Source: Welwitschia mirabilis (lineage: Eukaryota; Gnetophyta; Gnetopsida; Welwitschiales). Taken from it: a stretch of DNA of 64,000 nt. This document shows positions 11,655-24,048 of the stretch, piece by piece. How positions within the stretch are numbered: position 1 is the first letter of the stretch; each line of letters opens with the position of its first letter. A program made the position numbers and the translations under genes. The notes under the pieces were generated by a model. It did no database searches and was not told the DNA's origin. It saw only the letters and a list, made by a program, of their open reading frames with translations. The stretch is from the NCBI GenBank assembly GCA_051453625.1, contig JBOZIK010000001.1, forward strand, positions 281,482,989-281,546,988, in the 5' to 3' direction.

Positions 11655-12617
11655 AAAGATAGTTTTAGCAAATTATTTTCATAGGATATGAATCTTCAAT
11701 TAAACATTCTCTTAAAGTTTCCCATGAATTAAGGATTTGATTGTTAATTAAAGGCACACATTTCCTCAAGGATGAATTCCTTGTATGTGTAAAGGGTTAG
11801 ACATTGTTTAGTTTTATGAATCTTAACTTTACATAGATAACATGTAGCCAAATTAAATCCTTACATCAGGGGCATCTCATTCTCCTTTAATATCTTTAGA
11901 TTCCTTAAACTAAAATAGACTTCTTTCATGACTATGTTTAAAGTTTCTATCAAGTTATGAATTTCAAATTTGAAATAGAGTATTAAGGATGTTTAATGGA
12001 TTTAAATTCTTTTTACTAATTTCTCCACATATTTGAGTTCATTCTTAGTATAAGTTATTGTCAATGTTTTTCTCATTTTTCTAAATATTAATAATTTTTT
12101 CTAATATTTATAGGGCATATATCCAAGATATTCTCTCTTATTATAAAATTAACCATTTATCTTTTCAAGGACTATGCCCTTCTAATACATATCCTAGACT
12201 CTAATAAAATTGAATTTTATTAATTGGATTTTGAATAATAATATTATAATATTTTTATTTAAATTAATTCACTTATTTTCTCAATATATATATATATATA
12301 CACATATAGGGTTAAACATCTTATTTCCTTAATCTCCCTTTTAATTTTTTTCATGTTATCTAATTAAGGCTTTAGTATTTGTGTTTATTTCTATTCATGT
12401 GAACACATTATCATCTTTTACATTATCCTTATTGGCATATGGTTAACAAAGAATGATACATTGCTTATGTTGGTTACATAAAATTGTTTATTTTAAGATC
12501 TTAATATTTTCTTCAGGTTTTTATTATTTCTTGAATTTTTTTTACAAGTCCATTAAAGATTATCTTTAATAAATCATTACCCTAATTATCATTATTTCTT
12601 AAGTACTAATTATTAGG
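11655..12617. repeat. U1: repeat block, first tandem copy
   Basis: 11655-11905 aligns with 12618-12870, and 11906 to about 12240 aligns with 34170-34500. The block is therefore present twice, and the second copy is split by G4. There is no coding sequence. A (TA)n run lies at about 12282-12300. The class of the block is unknown. Confidence 0.65.
12282..12306. repeat. (TA)n microsatellite
   Basis: A short run of at/ta dinucleotides followed by acacata. Confidence 0.8.
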
Positions 12618-12870
12618 ATTATTATAAGATAGTCTTAGTACATTTTTTTCATATGACATGAATCTTGAAGTAAACATTACCTTAAAGTTTTCCATGAATT
12701 AAAGGTTTGATTATTAATTAAAAGCATATATTTCCTCAAAGATGAATTTCCTATATGTGCGGTTAAACATTATTTAGTTTTATGATTCTTATCTTCACAT
12801 AGATAACACATAACCAACCTAAATCTTTACATCATAGACATCTCATTCTCCTTTAAGTTCTTTAGATTCT
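12618..12870. repeat. U2 left half: repeat block, second copy, split by G4
   Basis: It aligns with U1 11655-11905. The matching right half begins at 34165. The last five bases (attct, 12866-12870) correspond to attac at 34165-34169 and to attcc in the uninterrupted U1 copy. This is a target-site duplication of G4 with one mutation on each side. Confidence 0.75.
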
Positions 12871-13546
12871 TGATTAACTTGTATTACAATAAACTAGATT
12901 AAAACTAATTTAGAAACTTAGTTAGCATTCTTTAGAATTATACTAACTTTAATCCTAATGAAAGTACAAAATGAAAGTAAAAGAAAAGAATAGATGAAAT
13001 TTAGAATTAAGTTTTAACTTTGTCTGAAAGGGTAGGAGAAAAAACTAGCCCTAAGGTATCATCTATTTTTCCTTTGCAATCCTTCACTTCAAAGTTATTC
13101 AATCACCTTCCTACAAAATAATACAAATCATCAAGTTCTTTCTATCCAATTCATGAGGTATAATCTCATCTACCATATGTTAAATAGTGAATTCAACTCA
13201 TACTTTGATCTTAAATAACAATAAAAAGTAAGGGCTCCTAAAGCACTCAAGATCTATGAAATTAAAAGACTAAGTAATAAAGAGGAATTTACACGACTAA
13301 ATTAAACTTAATAGTTAAACAAGTTATTTAAGAATTCTAATTATGATATTACTAATCAAGATCAAAGAAAAATAACTTTTGTATTATAGAAAGAATAACT
13401 TTATAGTAAAGGAATAAGGAAGTAGGAAGTACTTTTTAAGAAACCCTCAAAGACTAGCTCAATCCCCTAAAGATTCACCTAGAAAGCCATCACAAGTTAA
13501 TGCTATAAAGTATCTAATTTCTCTAGGGTCAAGATGCATACAATAA

Positions 13547-14289
13547 NNNNNNNNNNNNNNNNNNNNNNNNNNNNNNNNNNNNNNNNNNNNNNNNNNNNNN
13601 NNNNNNNNNNNNNNNNNNNNNNNNNNNNNNNNNNNNNNNNNNNNNNNNNNNNNNNNNNNNNNNNNNNNNNNNNNNNNNNNNNNNNNNNNNNNNNNNNNNN
13701 NNNNNNNNNNNNNNNNNNNNNNNNNNNNNNNNNNNNNNNNNNNNNNNNNNNNNNNNNNNNNNNNNNNNNNNNNNNNNNNNNNNNNNNNNNNNNNNNNNNN
13801 NNNNNNNNNNNNNNNNNNNNNNNNNNNNNNNNNNNNNNNNNNNNNNNNNNNNNNNNNNNNNNNNNNNNNNNNNNNNNNNNNNNNNNNNNNNNNNNNNNNN
13901 NNNNNNNNNNNNNNNNNNNNNNNNNNNNNNNNNNNNNNNNNNNNNNNNNNNNNNNNNNNNNNNNNNNNNNNNNNNNNNNNNNNNNNNNNNNNNNNNNNNN
14001 NNNNNNNNNNNNNNNNNNNNNNNNNNNNNNNNNNNNNNNNNNNNNNNNNNNNNNNNNNNNNNNNNNNNNNNNNNNNNNNNNNNNNNNNNNNNNNNNNNNN
14101 NNNNNNNNNNNNNNNNNNNNNNNNNNNNNNNNNNNNNNNNNNNNNNNNNNNNNNNNNNNNNNNNNNNNNNNNNNNNNNNNNNNNNNNNNNNNNNNNNNNN
14201 NNNNNNNNNNNNNNNNNNNNNNNNNNNNNNNNNNNNNNNNNNNNNNNNNNNNNNNNNNNNNNNNNNNNNNNNNNNNNNNNNNNNNNNNN
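13547..14289. other. Assembly gap (743 N)
   Basis: The 60 bases before the gap (13487-13546) recur after it (14290-14349) with one difference. The gap is probably an unmerged overlap, not missing DNA. All open frames that run through it are artefacts. Confidence 0.85.
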
Positions 14290-14399
14290 CCATCACAAGT
14301 TAATGCTATAAAGTATCTAATTTCTCTAGGGTAAAGATGCATACAATAAAGGGTTCAAGACCCTTTTATATAGAGATATGAGGATGAAGGAAGGTTACA

Positions 14400-14570
14400 A
14401 CTCTTACCTTGTAGAATTAGGTAGAATCTCCATGATTTATCATTAGGTATATAAAATTCTATCTTGTAGCATTTGGTGAAGACAATTAGGTAGCATTTGA
14501 AGGAGGCTTCATCATGTAGTATTTGGTGGAGTCTTCATCATGATGAGTCAAACATGTAGCCTTTGGAGCT
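14400..14570. repeat. Minisatellite-like repeats in family 2 LTR (copy 1)
   Basis: Imperfect repeats of about 25-35 bases around tagcatttggtgga and gtcttcatcatg. Equivalent stretches occur at 33600-33830 and 44150-44365 in the other two LTRs of this family. Confidence 0.65.
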
Positions 14571-14902
14571 AAATTCTTCTGCCAACTAGTGCTATTACCA
14601 CATGTCTCCAATGCCACCTTCACATGCCTATGCCACATGTCTTTAATTGCTTCTGCTATGTGTCATAACCTTACGTATCCATTTGTCACCATTGTTTTAT
14701 GCAGAATTCAGTCCATCTTCTACTATGTGTTTCAAAAGTGGCTACATATCTATAATTTAATATGAAGAAAAACATAATATTTAATTTTATTTTACAAAAA
14801 TAGAAGACATATTTTATGATTAAAATAATTAAATTAATGTCTTCATTTACAATAAATTAACCTAAAACACTTGATACAAATGTTGATTTTTACATGTTAA
14901 TA

Positions 14903-16080
14903 ATCCCCTAACTAGTCTTTTGCTAGTACCTTAGAAAAATGTAGATAATGGAATTGTTAAACATGGAAAAATTACTTGTATCAAAAGCACATCAAGTATG
15001 CGAATGATATAACTTAAAAATTTTATGACCAATTTTATATAATTAAGGCATCGAAGCAAAAAATTTTAGTAAAAATTAAGATGTCATACCCCCTAATCAA
15101 AACTTAACTTTGTATAAGTTATCTAAGAACATAGACATAGACAAATCATGAAGAGTTAGTTTATTAAAAATGATGTAAATTAAGCTAAGGAAAAAGATAA
15201 GCTATTTATAACTAAATATTTGATAAGTAGAAAAAATATTTGTAAAAATGGTTAATGCATTGGGAGTTGTTTTTCATGAAAATAATATAGAGTGAAACGT
15301 AGTGAAGTGATGTTTGTTTTTCATGAAAATAATATAGAGTGAAACGTAGTGAAGTGATGTGAGGTAAATGAGATGAAAAATGTGTGAATGAAGTAAAACC
15401 AAAAACCAATGAATAAATGAGTAAACTAAACTAAGTTATAAATCTTTTTTTTTTAATGGACCATATTAACAAGCAAGTTAAGTTTTAATCAAATAACCTA
15501 TAAGGATTTAAGAAATTGACGCAAAATCCTAAGTATGAAAGTTAAAAAACAATGATCCATCCAAGGCCTCCAATTCCCATATTTTAATTTCTTTATTTTC
15601 CATTTCCACCTTTAAATATGTCCTTAGTCTTATGCCTTTGAAACACATTGAGCATCCAATGTTATGAAACTTTCTGCCAACAGAGTTAAGCATGTCATAT
15701 TATTTAGAAATTAGTGTTGCATTACTAGTAAGCATTTAGAGCCGTGATGCAGTTGAACATGTCACAGATAGATCATTAGAGCTTCATTACCAATAGACAT
15801 TCATAGCCTCAATGTAGTTACTAAACCCAACTATGTGATTAGTATTATGTAATTTTGGAGAAGAGACATATTATTTTCTTTTCATCATCTTCTATAGTCA
15901 TTTTTAATGCACTTTTAGGGGGTTATTGGCTTATTATCCTAGTTAAGATAAATATTGTATCCATTAAAGGCTTGTTACTAAAAGAGCACATGCAAAGATA
16001 ATCTCACCTTTCAACTAAGTTTTATCAAAGCTAGAGATCCTAGGTGAATGCATTCTTAACTAACCTACTCAAACATATCA
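14903..16080 (-). other. G4 3' non-coding region
   Basis: It lies between RNase H and the 3' LTR and aligns with G5 44835 to about 46035. On the minus strand a purine-rich tract ends at the LTR edge (14903-14920, GACTAGTTAGGGGAT), the likely polypurine tract. A perfect 47-bp tandem duplication lies at 15267-15360. No gene is seen. Confidence 0.6.
15267..15360. repeat. Perfect 47-bp tandem duplication
   Basis: The two copies, 15267-15313 and 15314-15360, are identical in otherwise heavily mutated DNA. Confidence 0.9.
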
Positions 16081-16084
16081 TTAG

Positions 16085-17500
16085 TAGGTAAAGATGTTTG
16101 CAGATTATTCGGAGATATGTGAGAAGGTGATCCATGATAACATTATCAAATCCTTTATTATCCTTAATCTTCAAATCAAATTCTTAAAGAAGGAGAATCC
16201 ATCTAGTAAGATGTGGTTTTAAAACTTTTTTGGCAACAAGATATCTAATGGCTAAGTGAGCAGTGTAAATAACTAGCTTAGATTCTAAAAGGTATTGCTA
16301 AATTTTTCAATAGAAAAGGAAATAACCAAAATCTACTTCTCTGTGATGATGTAATTGATTTGAGTATCATTTAGGGTTTTACTAGCATAGTAAATTAGAT
16401 CTAGCTTTTTATCAACTCTTCCTCCTAAGGTAGCTCCTATTGCAAAGTTACTAGCATCACACGTAAGTTTAAAAGATAACTTATAATTAGGTGATTGGAT
16501 AATGGATGTAAAAGTAAGCTTTTCTTTAAGTTATTTAAATGTACATTGACACTTTGAAGTCTAGTTAAATAAGGCATCCTTGCTTAAAAGATTACACAAA
16601 GGCTTGCATATTTTACTAAAATCTTTGAAGAATCATCTATAATATCCTACATGTCCTAAGAATGATATAATATCAAAGAGATCTTAGTCAATTCTATCTA
16701 AATTCCCTTCTTAGAGATGATATGTCCTAAAACTATTCCTTGATTTATCATAAAATGACATTTTTCCTAGTTAATTATAAGGCATTTTTCAATGCATTTT
16801 TTGAGAACACATTCTAAGTTACTCAAATAATGATTAAATAAGGTTCCATAAATGGAGAAATCATTCATGAAGATTTTGAAACCTAAATTTGATAAGTTAG
16901 AGAAGATTCTAAACACGCAACATTGGAAAGTGTTAGGTAAATTACATAGACCAAAGGACATTCATTTATAAGCAAGCATTCCATAGGGATAATCAAAGGT
17001 GAATTTGTCATGATCTTATGTAGCAATTTCAATCTAGTTATAACCTGAGTAACTACCTAAGAAATAGTAAAAAAGGTGTTTTGTAAGTTATTCTAAAATT
17101 TAATTTGGTAAAGGAAGAAGATAATGATGTTTTCTAGACATAGCATTTAATTTTCTATAATCAATACACATCCTCCATTTGATAGCAGGTTTTGTATGAA
17201 TAAGCTCATNNNNNNNNATAGAAATAAGGGTAATTCCTTATTTATTGACTATGGTATGTATTGAATTTACCCACTTACTATCCAAAATAGGGTAGATTAT
17301 CCCATTGTTGAGATGTTTAATTATTTCATTTTTAGCAATTTCCCTTATAGTTGTGTTTATCCTACATTTTGCTTCAATGGATGGTTTAACATTTTGCTCT
17401 AAATAGATATGGTACATGAAAATATAAGGGTCAATGCCTCTAATTTTAAAAAGGGTTAATTCTATTTCTTGTTTGTTCTTCCTTAAAAGTTTAATCAATT
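16085..17500 (-). pseudogene. G4 reverse transcriptase / RNase H, degraded
   Basis: The open stretch 17238-17498 carries the linker and RT start: LLRKNKQEIE, RGIDPYIFMYHI and GIIYPILDSKWV. These are diagnostic for Athila RT. After an 8-N gap, 16767-16961 carries MSFGLCNLPNTFQ and the catalytic loop, which reads FMNDF where the family has FMDDF; the Asn codon is at 16863-16865 (minus strand). RNase H ends near 16085-16200 with RWILLL and a NVIMDHL segment. Frameshifts separate the pieces. Confidence 0.85.
17210..17217. other. Assembly gap (8 N)
   Basis: Eight Ns within the RT region of G4. Confidence 0.9.
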
Positions 17501-17799
17501 GATATTATTTGGATGGAGTAAAGAAAGAGTTTGTGACTACTAGAAAGATTGAGTTATTACCTAAGAAAGTGTATTTTAGAACATAATACAAAGGTATAAG
17601 TTCAAAGATAACTTATTTTTTGGATACAGGGCACATTTCTTGTGCGCATTCTATTTCAAAGAGTGAGAAATAAGGCTTACTACCCTATCTATGTACTCTA
17701 CCCCTTCATCATTCAATGGAAACTTTGTAGCATTAAAGACATTTAGCTATATGATCATGTTGCTAAATGAAACTTTTATTAATTCATTTCCACAATTAA

Positions 17800-18240
17800 T
17801 ATGCATTAGAAGTTGTTAAAAATGATCTTACTAATATGACAAGCACTAGTTAGTTTGATGATTTCTTTATGTCCAAAACCACAAAATCTACTAGGAAGTA
17901 GCAACTATCCACTCTAACTATGACATCCTCAATGACTTTTAATGTTGATTTAACATAGTCATCCATTAATTTGGGTTGGATTTTTATATTTTTAAGTTCT
18001 TATAAGGCTTGGTTAAGAGTTTTTGCCTATGGTAATGGTAATTATGGGATACCCAGGATCTTTGTACTTGATGGAAACTCCTTTTAGAGAATAACACTTT
18101 GTTGAGATAAAATGGCTTTAGATTTAACATTCATTTGCCTTTATATAGTGCATAAGTCCTTAAGGAATTTACCATAGAAAGGGACCTATTTGATGAATTC
18201 TAGAAGGGAAATTTTTATTTTAACCTCTTTAAAATTTTTT
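17800..18240 (-). pseudogene. G4 protease and upstream linker, degraded
   Basis: At 18060-18230 (minus strand) the frame reads EVKIKISLLEFIK, then FYGKFLKDLCT, then QMNVKSKAIL. This is the conserved segment before the protease of Athila Gag-Pol. At 17870-17950, VIEDVIVRVDSCYF and VDFVVLD give the second half of the protease. The active-site part between them is out of frame, so I cannot read the catalytic residue. Confidence 0.75.
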
Positions 18241-18780
18241 AAGGCCTCTTGGTTTTTTACTATATTTTCATTTTTAAGCTATTGTAGAGAAGGCAATGGT
18301 TATTTTCAAATGGGTGATGGATTCTCACTCTTATTTTTTTCCTTATTTTCTAGGAGGTTTTTTTATTCTTATGCTTATTTTATATGAGTATATTTTCTAG
18401 ATCTTTTCCTCTCCTAAGGTATTTAGACTTAGTCTCTTTTACATGTTCTATCCCTTCCATAAATCTAATTCTTTTTGGGTTTGGTTAAGAACTCATGGGA
18501 AGTTTTCCTATTTCTCTTTGATTTATTGATAAAAGAATGTGATTGGTGGTTTGTTGAAGTTGGTGTACGATCTATTCAAGCCTTGGATTTATTTTTTCTT
18601 CTTGGTGGTTTGTTGAAGTTGGTGTATGATCTATTCAAGCCTTGGATTTGTTTGTTCTTGTTTTTGATTTGTTTGTTCTTATCTTTCCATGAACTTTTTC
18701 GATGTATCATATGATGAATTAGACAAAGTGCTTTGATGGTTTGAAGATGAAGGGTAATAATTAGAAGATGAGGGAAATAA
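18241..18780 (-). other. G4 gag-protease linker
   Basis: A low-complexity region between the Gag zinc knuckle and the protease leader. It contains the 59-bp tandem duplication at 18543-18660. Plus-strand open frames here (18190-18387 and 18475-18714) are hydrophobic antisense readings of the element and are not called. Confidence 0.5.
18543..18660. repeat. 59-bp tandem duplication
   Basis: The copies 18543-18601 and 18602-18660 are nearly identical (one clear difference in the shared core, gtacga against gtatga). Confidence 0.85.
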
Positions 18781-20050
18781 ATTTTAGGCTGAAAATTTTA
18801 TTGTGAGGTGGTGTCTTACTTCCAAGAGAAATTTGGATGATTTTGCCAACTAGGATTGTAAGTGTTTAAGTAAGGATTATTTTTGATATCTTGCCATTTC
18901 CATAATGAATTTACTTATTCATTAAATAATATGATAAATGGACACTCAGTGGTTTCATGAGTGTTAATATGACAAATTAAACACTTAGGTTTAGAAACCA
19001 TAGGTGGGTTAAAGCTGAGGCAGTTAATAATTTAAACTTTCTTACTAGTTCATCAATTCTATTACTTACCTCAAAGTTTTTTGGTATTCTTGAATACACT
19101 ACTTGAACTAACTAGATGGTATGATCTTAAAGGTTGTGAAGGTTTATCCCAATTTTCAAATCTCTTAGCTATACTTTACAAATACTTCCAAACCACATCT
19201 AAAGTCATGCTAAGCAAACTACCTTGACTCATCATTTCCATTAGATGCCATTTATTTGTGAATAATGCATCATAAAAGAAACTTATCTCCCTATCTCATT
19301 CAAGACCATGTTGTGGCCATTTTAATAATAAATATTTATATCTTTGTAAGGTTTGGAAGAAGGTTTTGTAACCTTTCTATTAAAAGTTCATAATTTCTTT
19401 CCTATGCATTTGTCTTATAACTAGAAAAGAACTTAGAAATAAAGGATTTACTTAAGTTTGTTCAATTTGTAATGGAGAATGATTTTAGGATGTATAACTA
19501 GGATTATTATTTGTATTTTGAGGAAAAAGGAAATAAAGTAAGTCAAAGTGCATCATAAGTATTAAAGTATTAAGGGATGGTTGATAAGACATACTCGAAT
19601 TCCTTAAGATGTAAGTAAGGATCTTCAGATTCAAGGCCATAAGAATGAAGAAAGACTTGAATAGTGGAAGGTTTAAACTATAGCCTTTGATTAAATAGTA
19701 ATGGCACTATGCAATAAGATGTTCCTAAGTTTTAAAGGTAATCACAAATGGTTTACCTAGGTTGATTAGTAGCAGCCGCAAGGGTAGATTACCATTTAGC
19801 TGCTTCTTAGGTAAAATAATAAGGTGGTAACCTATTGATAATTTCTTAATTCAATAAGGTTCCATTGAAGAGATTTAGTGGGTTATTTGAATTATGTTAT
19901 GGTAAGGAAGTTTAATTGTTTTAATTATTTTATGTAGTTGAGGCTTATTCTTAAGAGTTCTTATAATCTTGGTTTTGAATTCTAAGTTCTCTCATCCTTT
20001 CATGATCAGTAAATAAGTCATGTTGTCTTAGGTTAATATTTCTATTCTAT
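18781..20050 (-). pseudogene. G4 gag, degraded
   Basis: At 18790-18985 on the minus strand a CLIC...TTECPF zinc-knuckle-like segment is followed by NPYLNTYNPSWQNHPNFSW. This is a hallmark of Athila-lineage Gag. Further upstream, near 19600-19660, GLESEDPYLHLKEFE marks the capsid start, and near 19380-19450 a SKSFISKFFSSYKT stretch follows. The knuckle lacks some of the expected residues because of stops. This is the best single piece of evidence for the lineage. Confidence 0.85.
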
Positions 20051-20684
20051 CATAATTCTAGATAATACAAGATATAGGTTTATATGGTTATAATAAGGTT
20101 TAAATAAAAAAAGAAGATTATCAAGGATTTCAAGTCATAAAGGATTCCAAGGTTATATAAATAGATTCATTGATCATAGATATAATGTTTACAGTGTAAA
20201 GGCTGCAAAACAATAAAACATAGATGCAAATAAAATAGAGTGAAATCATGAGATAATTTTAAAGATTTTAATTATTTACAAACATAGTTAAATGATGAAC
20301 ATGAGTATAACATAATAAGAAACAATATTTTTTAGGGAAAATTTTAATGTTTATATGCATGTAGTGAAACTAGAAAATGTAGTAGAAAAGAACAACATGA
20401 AACACAATCGTGGAGTTTGATTAAAAATGTATAAGGTTTTTAAAGTTTTCTTAACTCCTAAAGCAACCTTAAAAAAACATTAGACTTGCAAAAAAAATAA
20501 GTTAGAAAATCAAAGACAAACTTAAAAAAGCTCAATAAGTTTGGGATAAAATTGGAAAAGATCAGTACCAAATACTAGAAAGAAAAAGAAAAGAAATATC
20601 AAAGAAAGGAAAAAATACTAGTTTGAGTATCACTAGAAGAAGATCAATACTCACACTAAAAATTGAAAACTTGTAAAAAGAAAG
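20051..20684 (-). other. G4 5' leader and decayed gag start
   Basis: An A-rich region between gag and the site where G2 inserted. No gene. The remaining leader continues at 32821-32849. Confidence 0.45.
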
Positions 20685-20689
20685 ACTAG
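20685..20689. repeat. Target-site duplication of G2, left copy (ACTAG)
   Basis: actag directly precedes LTR D and is repeated exactly at 32816-32820 directly after LTR C. Confidence 0.85.
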
Positions 20690-21904
20690 TATTGAGATGG
20701 CAATTTATAGGAATTTGATGGTGCAATTTGAGTACTTTTACAAGACATTTATATAGGTTTGGATGTAATTTTGATAATTATGGAGAACTAATAGGATGAT
20801 TACTAAAAAATGTGATTCTTAGCATATTTAGAGGCATCTTAGGCTTGTTTTAATACTTCATACTTCGACGAAAGGATTTACCATGTAGAAGACTGATTTC
20901 TCTTGGAGCTAGAAGATGAAGAAGCTTGTCATCCTTACTATCATCCTAACAATAGTCAGGACGATAGCACTGCTAATATGGATGAAATATATAGAGTTGA
21001 CTATAAGGAATAAAGCTAATGGACCACCTTTTAACATGAAGTAATGTCTCCATTATCATCCCTATGACAATTAAGACAACGAATATTTTCTATGAATGGA
21101 ATGAATTATCTTTGTAATGGGGTCATGCAACCCATATGAGATACTGGGATTTCTTTTATGACTTCTAGGATTAAGCTTTTAGAACTTTATTGTAAATGAT
21201 AAATATCCCCCCTTTCCTTTACCTCCTTTTTCATCTTTTATACTTGATATTCTTGTGATAGAAGATTGAAGGATAAGAGATCCCTCTAGTAGCTATAGAT
21301 AGAAGTTTACCTTAGTGTTGGGCTGAGTTTCCTCCATTTAGGTGTGGAAGTAAAAGTTTTGTGATCAATTTAATTACTCTTTTCACTATAATTGTGTAAA
21401 TATCTCTTATGGTTTAAGTTGATTATAGTTTAGTGACAAGTTCTATAGCTTATTTAGATCCTAAGGGCAACCTTTATTAAGGTTGACTTTATTAGTTTTG
21501 ATTTGCATTGCTATTGCATTCCAATTTCATATTGAATTATTCATATTATATTTGATAATTCTTATAGTTTAAGTTGTCTAGAAATAAGTAATAGAACTCT
21601 TCATAGTTCTTATGATAGGAAGATTAGAATCCAAATAGAACTCATCTTACTTACATTGTATCCATTGCATTTTTAACATCATTCATCTTGCATTGCATTT
21701 ACATTCTTGTTTACTTTCATTTACTAAAATAGAAAAGATTAAAAATACTTTATGAAAACAATTCTTTAACTTCTAGCCTAGTGTCTTCAATAGATTATAA
21801 CTTTCGAGTTAACTTTCGTCTACATTAATACGTGTTTTCTGCAAGTATTGTAATTTACAGGTTTTACCTAAGGACTCAAGGATTGCATAGTTTACATTAC
21901 AACA
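20690..21904 (+). repeat. LTR D (5' LTR of G2), family 1
   Basis: 1,215 bp, from TATTGAGATGG (family TGTTGTGATGCC) to TACATTACAACA. It contains two stem-loop motifs (20938-20967, 21051-21083). The TATA site is changed (about 21190-21200). Confidence 0.85.
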
Positions 21905-21925
21905 TTTTGGCATCATTGCTAGGGA
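21905..21925 (+). other. G2 primer-binding site (tRNA-Asp type)
   Basis: tTTTGGCATCATTGCTAGGGA follows the LTR end directly. It is the decayed form of the Athila/Tat primer site that pairs with tRNA-Asp. Confidence 0.8.
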
Positions 21926-22375
21926 AGGCCACAAGGAGCTAGGTGATTATCACTATTCAGATAAGTATCTTGAATTTCTATTCAAGTTATTTATTTAAAA
22001 TACTATGGTATTTTTAGCATAGTTTAAGTAGGTTTATTTCAATACTTGTTTAGTTTCCATAGCTTTAAAGATATCTATTATTCTCTTTATTATCTCCATG
22101 ACATTGGGAATGATAGTCTTAAATTTTTGAGATTATTTTTTGTTTTACAATTTTTTTCTATCTATACATTATTATTAAAAATACTATCATATTCTCTGTT
22201 GTTCTCGTGATAGCCTAGATGACAATCTAGTTTCCTAGTTTTAGCAATTTCTATTTGAGTTTAATCTTTTGCTATTGTGATTGTTGTGCCTCCTATCATT
22301 CCCACAATCAGGTGAAAAATAATTTGTTGTTTTAAATTTTGATTTTTATTTACTATTTAAGTATTTAGGGATATA
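21926..22375 (+). other. G2 leader region
   Basis: Untranslated leader without a gene. Stem-loop-like motifs of the LTR type occur at 22088-22116, 22199-22224 and, as a half copy, at 22292-22312. Confidence 0.5.
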
Positions 22376-24048
22376 GTGAATTATACTAGAAATAAGAAAC
22401 ATCAAAAAGAGCAAAACTTGATTGAAGAAAATATTAGAGAAGGATTATTTGACTTCCTGTGAAATCTAGGTACACACATCCAAGTATGCAAATTCCAAGA
22501 ATTGAAAAAGAATATTTTTCTATTTTTATTATTTTAGAATTAGATTTTGTAAAATAAAATTGTAGTAAAAAAGTAGATTATGTTATTTCTTCTTCAACTA
22601 TGTCTAAATCTTTGTAAAAACAAAAGCAAGTTGCTTATTCTAATAAGATAATCATAATAGGAACTTTTACTTCGAACATAAATGTTACTATTAGATATTT
22701 AACCACTAACAGAAAATATGAAATTCAAAATTCCTTCGATTTACCTCCTGGTAATGATGTAGAATTAAGAAATTTAAGTGCTATTCAACTTTTATGAGGG
22801 GACATAAGGAAGATCCTTTCAAACATCTAGCTGACATTGAACAACTTGTGCTTACCTCAGGAAATGGAAAGAAACATATTAGTAGTCATTCTTACATAAT
22901 TATTTTTCTAGTTATACTTAGAGAAAGGACAAAACTTTAGCTTAAAACCATTCCACATAAGAGTCTTAAATTATAGAGCCAAGTGTAAGAGAATTTTATC
23001 AAAATATTTTTAAGTGAAAGTTACATAAGAGCAAGAAGAAATAAAGTTACCAACTTTTAATAATAACCTCATGAGGATTATGCTATAGCATATGAACATT
23101 TTACCATATCTAGTTATTCCAAACTATTGATGAATTTTGTAAAGAAGAATTAGTCAATTATTTCTACAGTGGATTGAATAGTCAAACTAGGCAACTTACT
23201 TTTATTATGGTGGCAACTTGCTAAGCTTATTTTTAGAGGAGGCATGGAGTGTGTTAGAAAACCTAGTATAGATAAGTTAAATTTGATCTAAATCCACTAA
23301 GGAAAATCAAACTGTAGGCTAGATTAAAAAAGTAAAACATGACAAGGAAGAAAAAAGAGGCAACTCAACTAATTTAATTAAGGATTTTACTACCACTTTA
23401 GAGAAATAAACTTAATTGATAGTTGATGAAAAGGTAGTAAAAGATGAAAATATAGCTTTGAATTGTGATATTTTTGAAGAAAACTCTTATCCAACTAAAG
23501 AGTGTCCCTTATTGTTAACTTGTAAAGAAAGAATATTTGAATAAGTTGACGCATTCAACCACAGAACACCTTACTTTAAAATCCAATCATAGTTTCAACA
23601 AAGATTAGGTGGACAATCACAATGGAAATAATTCAAGAATAGATTAAAAAATTTAAGTTATCAACCAATTCAAAATAGCCCATTCAAATATTCCATAGAA
23701 GAACTAAAGAAGGTGTAAAAAAATATTAATAGTAATATTGAAAACTTATTAAATGTGCTTTAATAAATAATTCTTACCAATCAAAAACCATAAGGGTCTT
23801 TTAGGTCTCAACCTTTACCCAACCTAAATGAAGTCAAGAGATATTTGAAAGTAATAACAAAAAGTTAACATGATACAACACCTCCTACCCATGCATTTTT
23901 AACTTCTAAAAGTAATGAGAAAAGCAACAAAGAAGATGATGTAGAATTTTGGACTTATATAACTTCCCATAAACATCACATGCTAAAACCTCCACTAAAA
24001 ATTCTTCACAAGAAAATAAAGGGAAGAAACCATCTATGCCTTGGTTTG
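22376..24048 (+). pseudogene. G2 gag, degraded
   Basis: The capsid part shows a KEDPFKHLADIEQLVLTSG stretch (about 22807-22865) and a segment with LKTIPHKSLKL (about 22940-22975). YFYSGLNSQTRQL follows (about 23158-23200), the conserved Athila/Tat capsid motif. A cysteine-containing PTKECPL segment near 23490-23520 stands where the zinc knuckle is expected. The frame changes several times and there are many TAA/TAG stops. The 3' end runs into the assembly gap at 24049. No convincing start codon is preserved. Confidence 0.8.

Larger units (their letters stand above)
12871..14902 (-). repeat. 3' LTR of G4 (family 2), with assembly gap
   Basis: The plus-strand left end TGATTAACTT and right end ACATGTTAATA match the partner LTR at 32873-34164. 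The stated size is 2,032 bp. Without the 743 Ns and a 60-base duplicate around them it is about 1,229 bp, close to the partner's 1,292 bp. It holds a minisatellite-like stretch around 14400-14570. Confidence 0.8.

Noticed and set aside
13503-14342. Open frames through the first large N run, both strands
   Set aside because: They consist almost only of unknown residues; the flanks are a duplicated LTR segment.
18475-18714. Hydrophobic 79-codon plus-strand frame resembling a membrane protein
   Set aside because: It arises from the 59-bp duplication in the antisense strand of the G4 gag-protease linker. Hydrophobicity follows from the T-rich strand.
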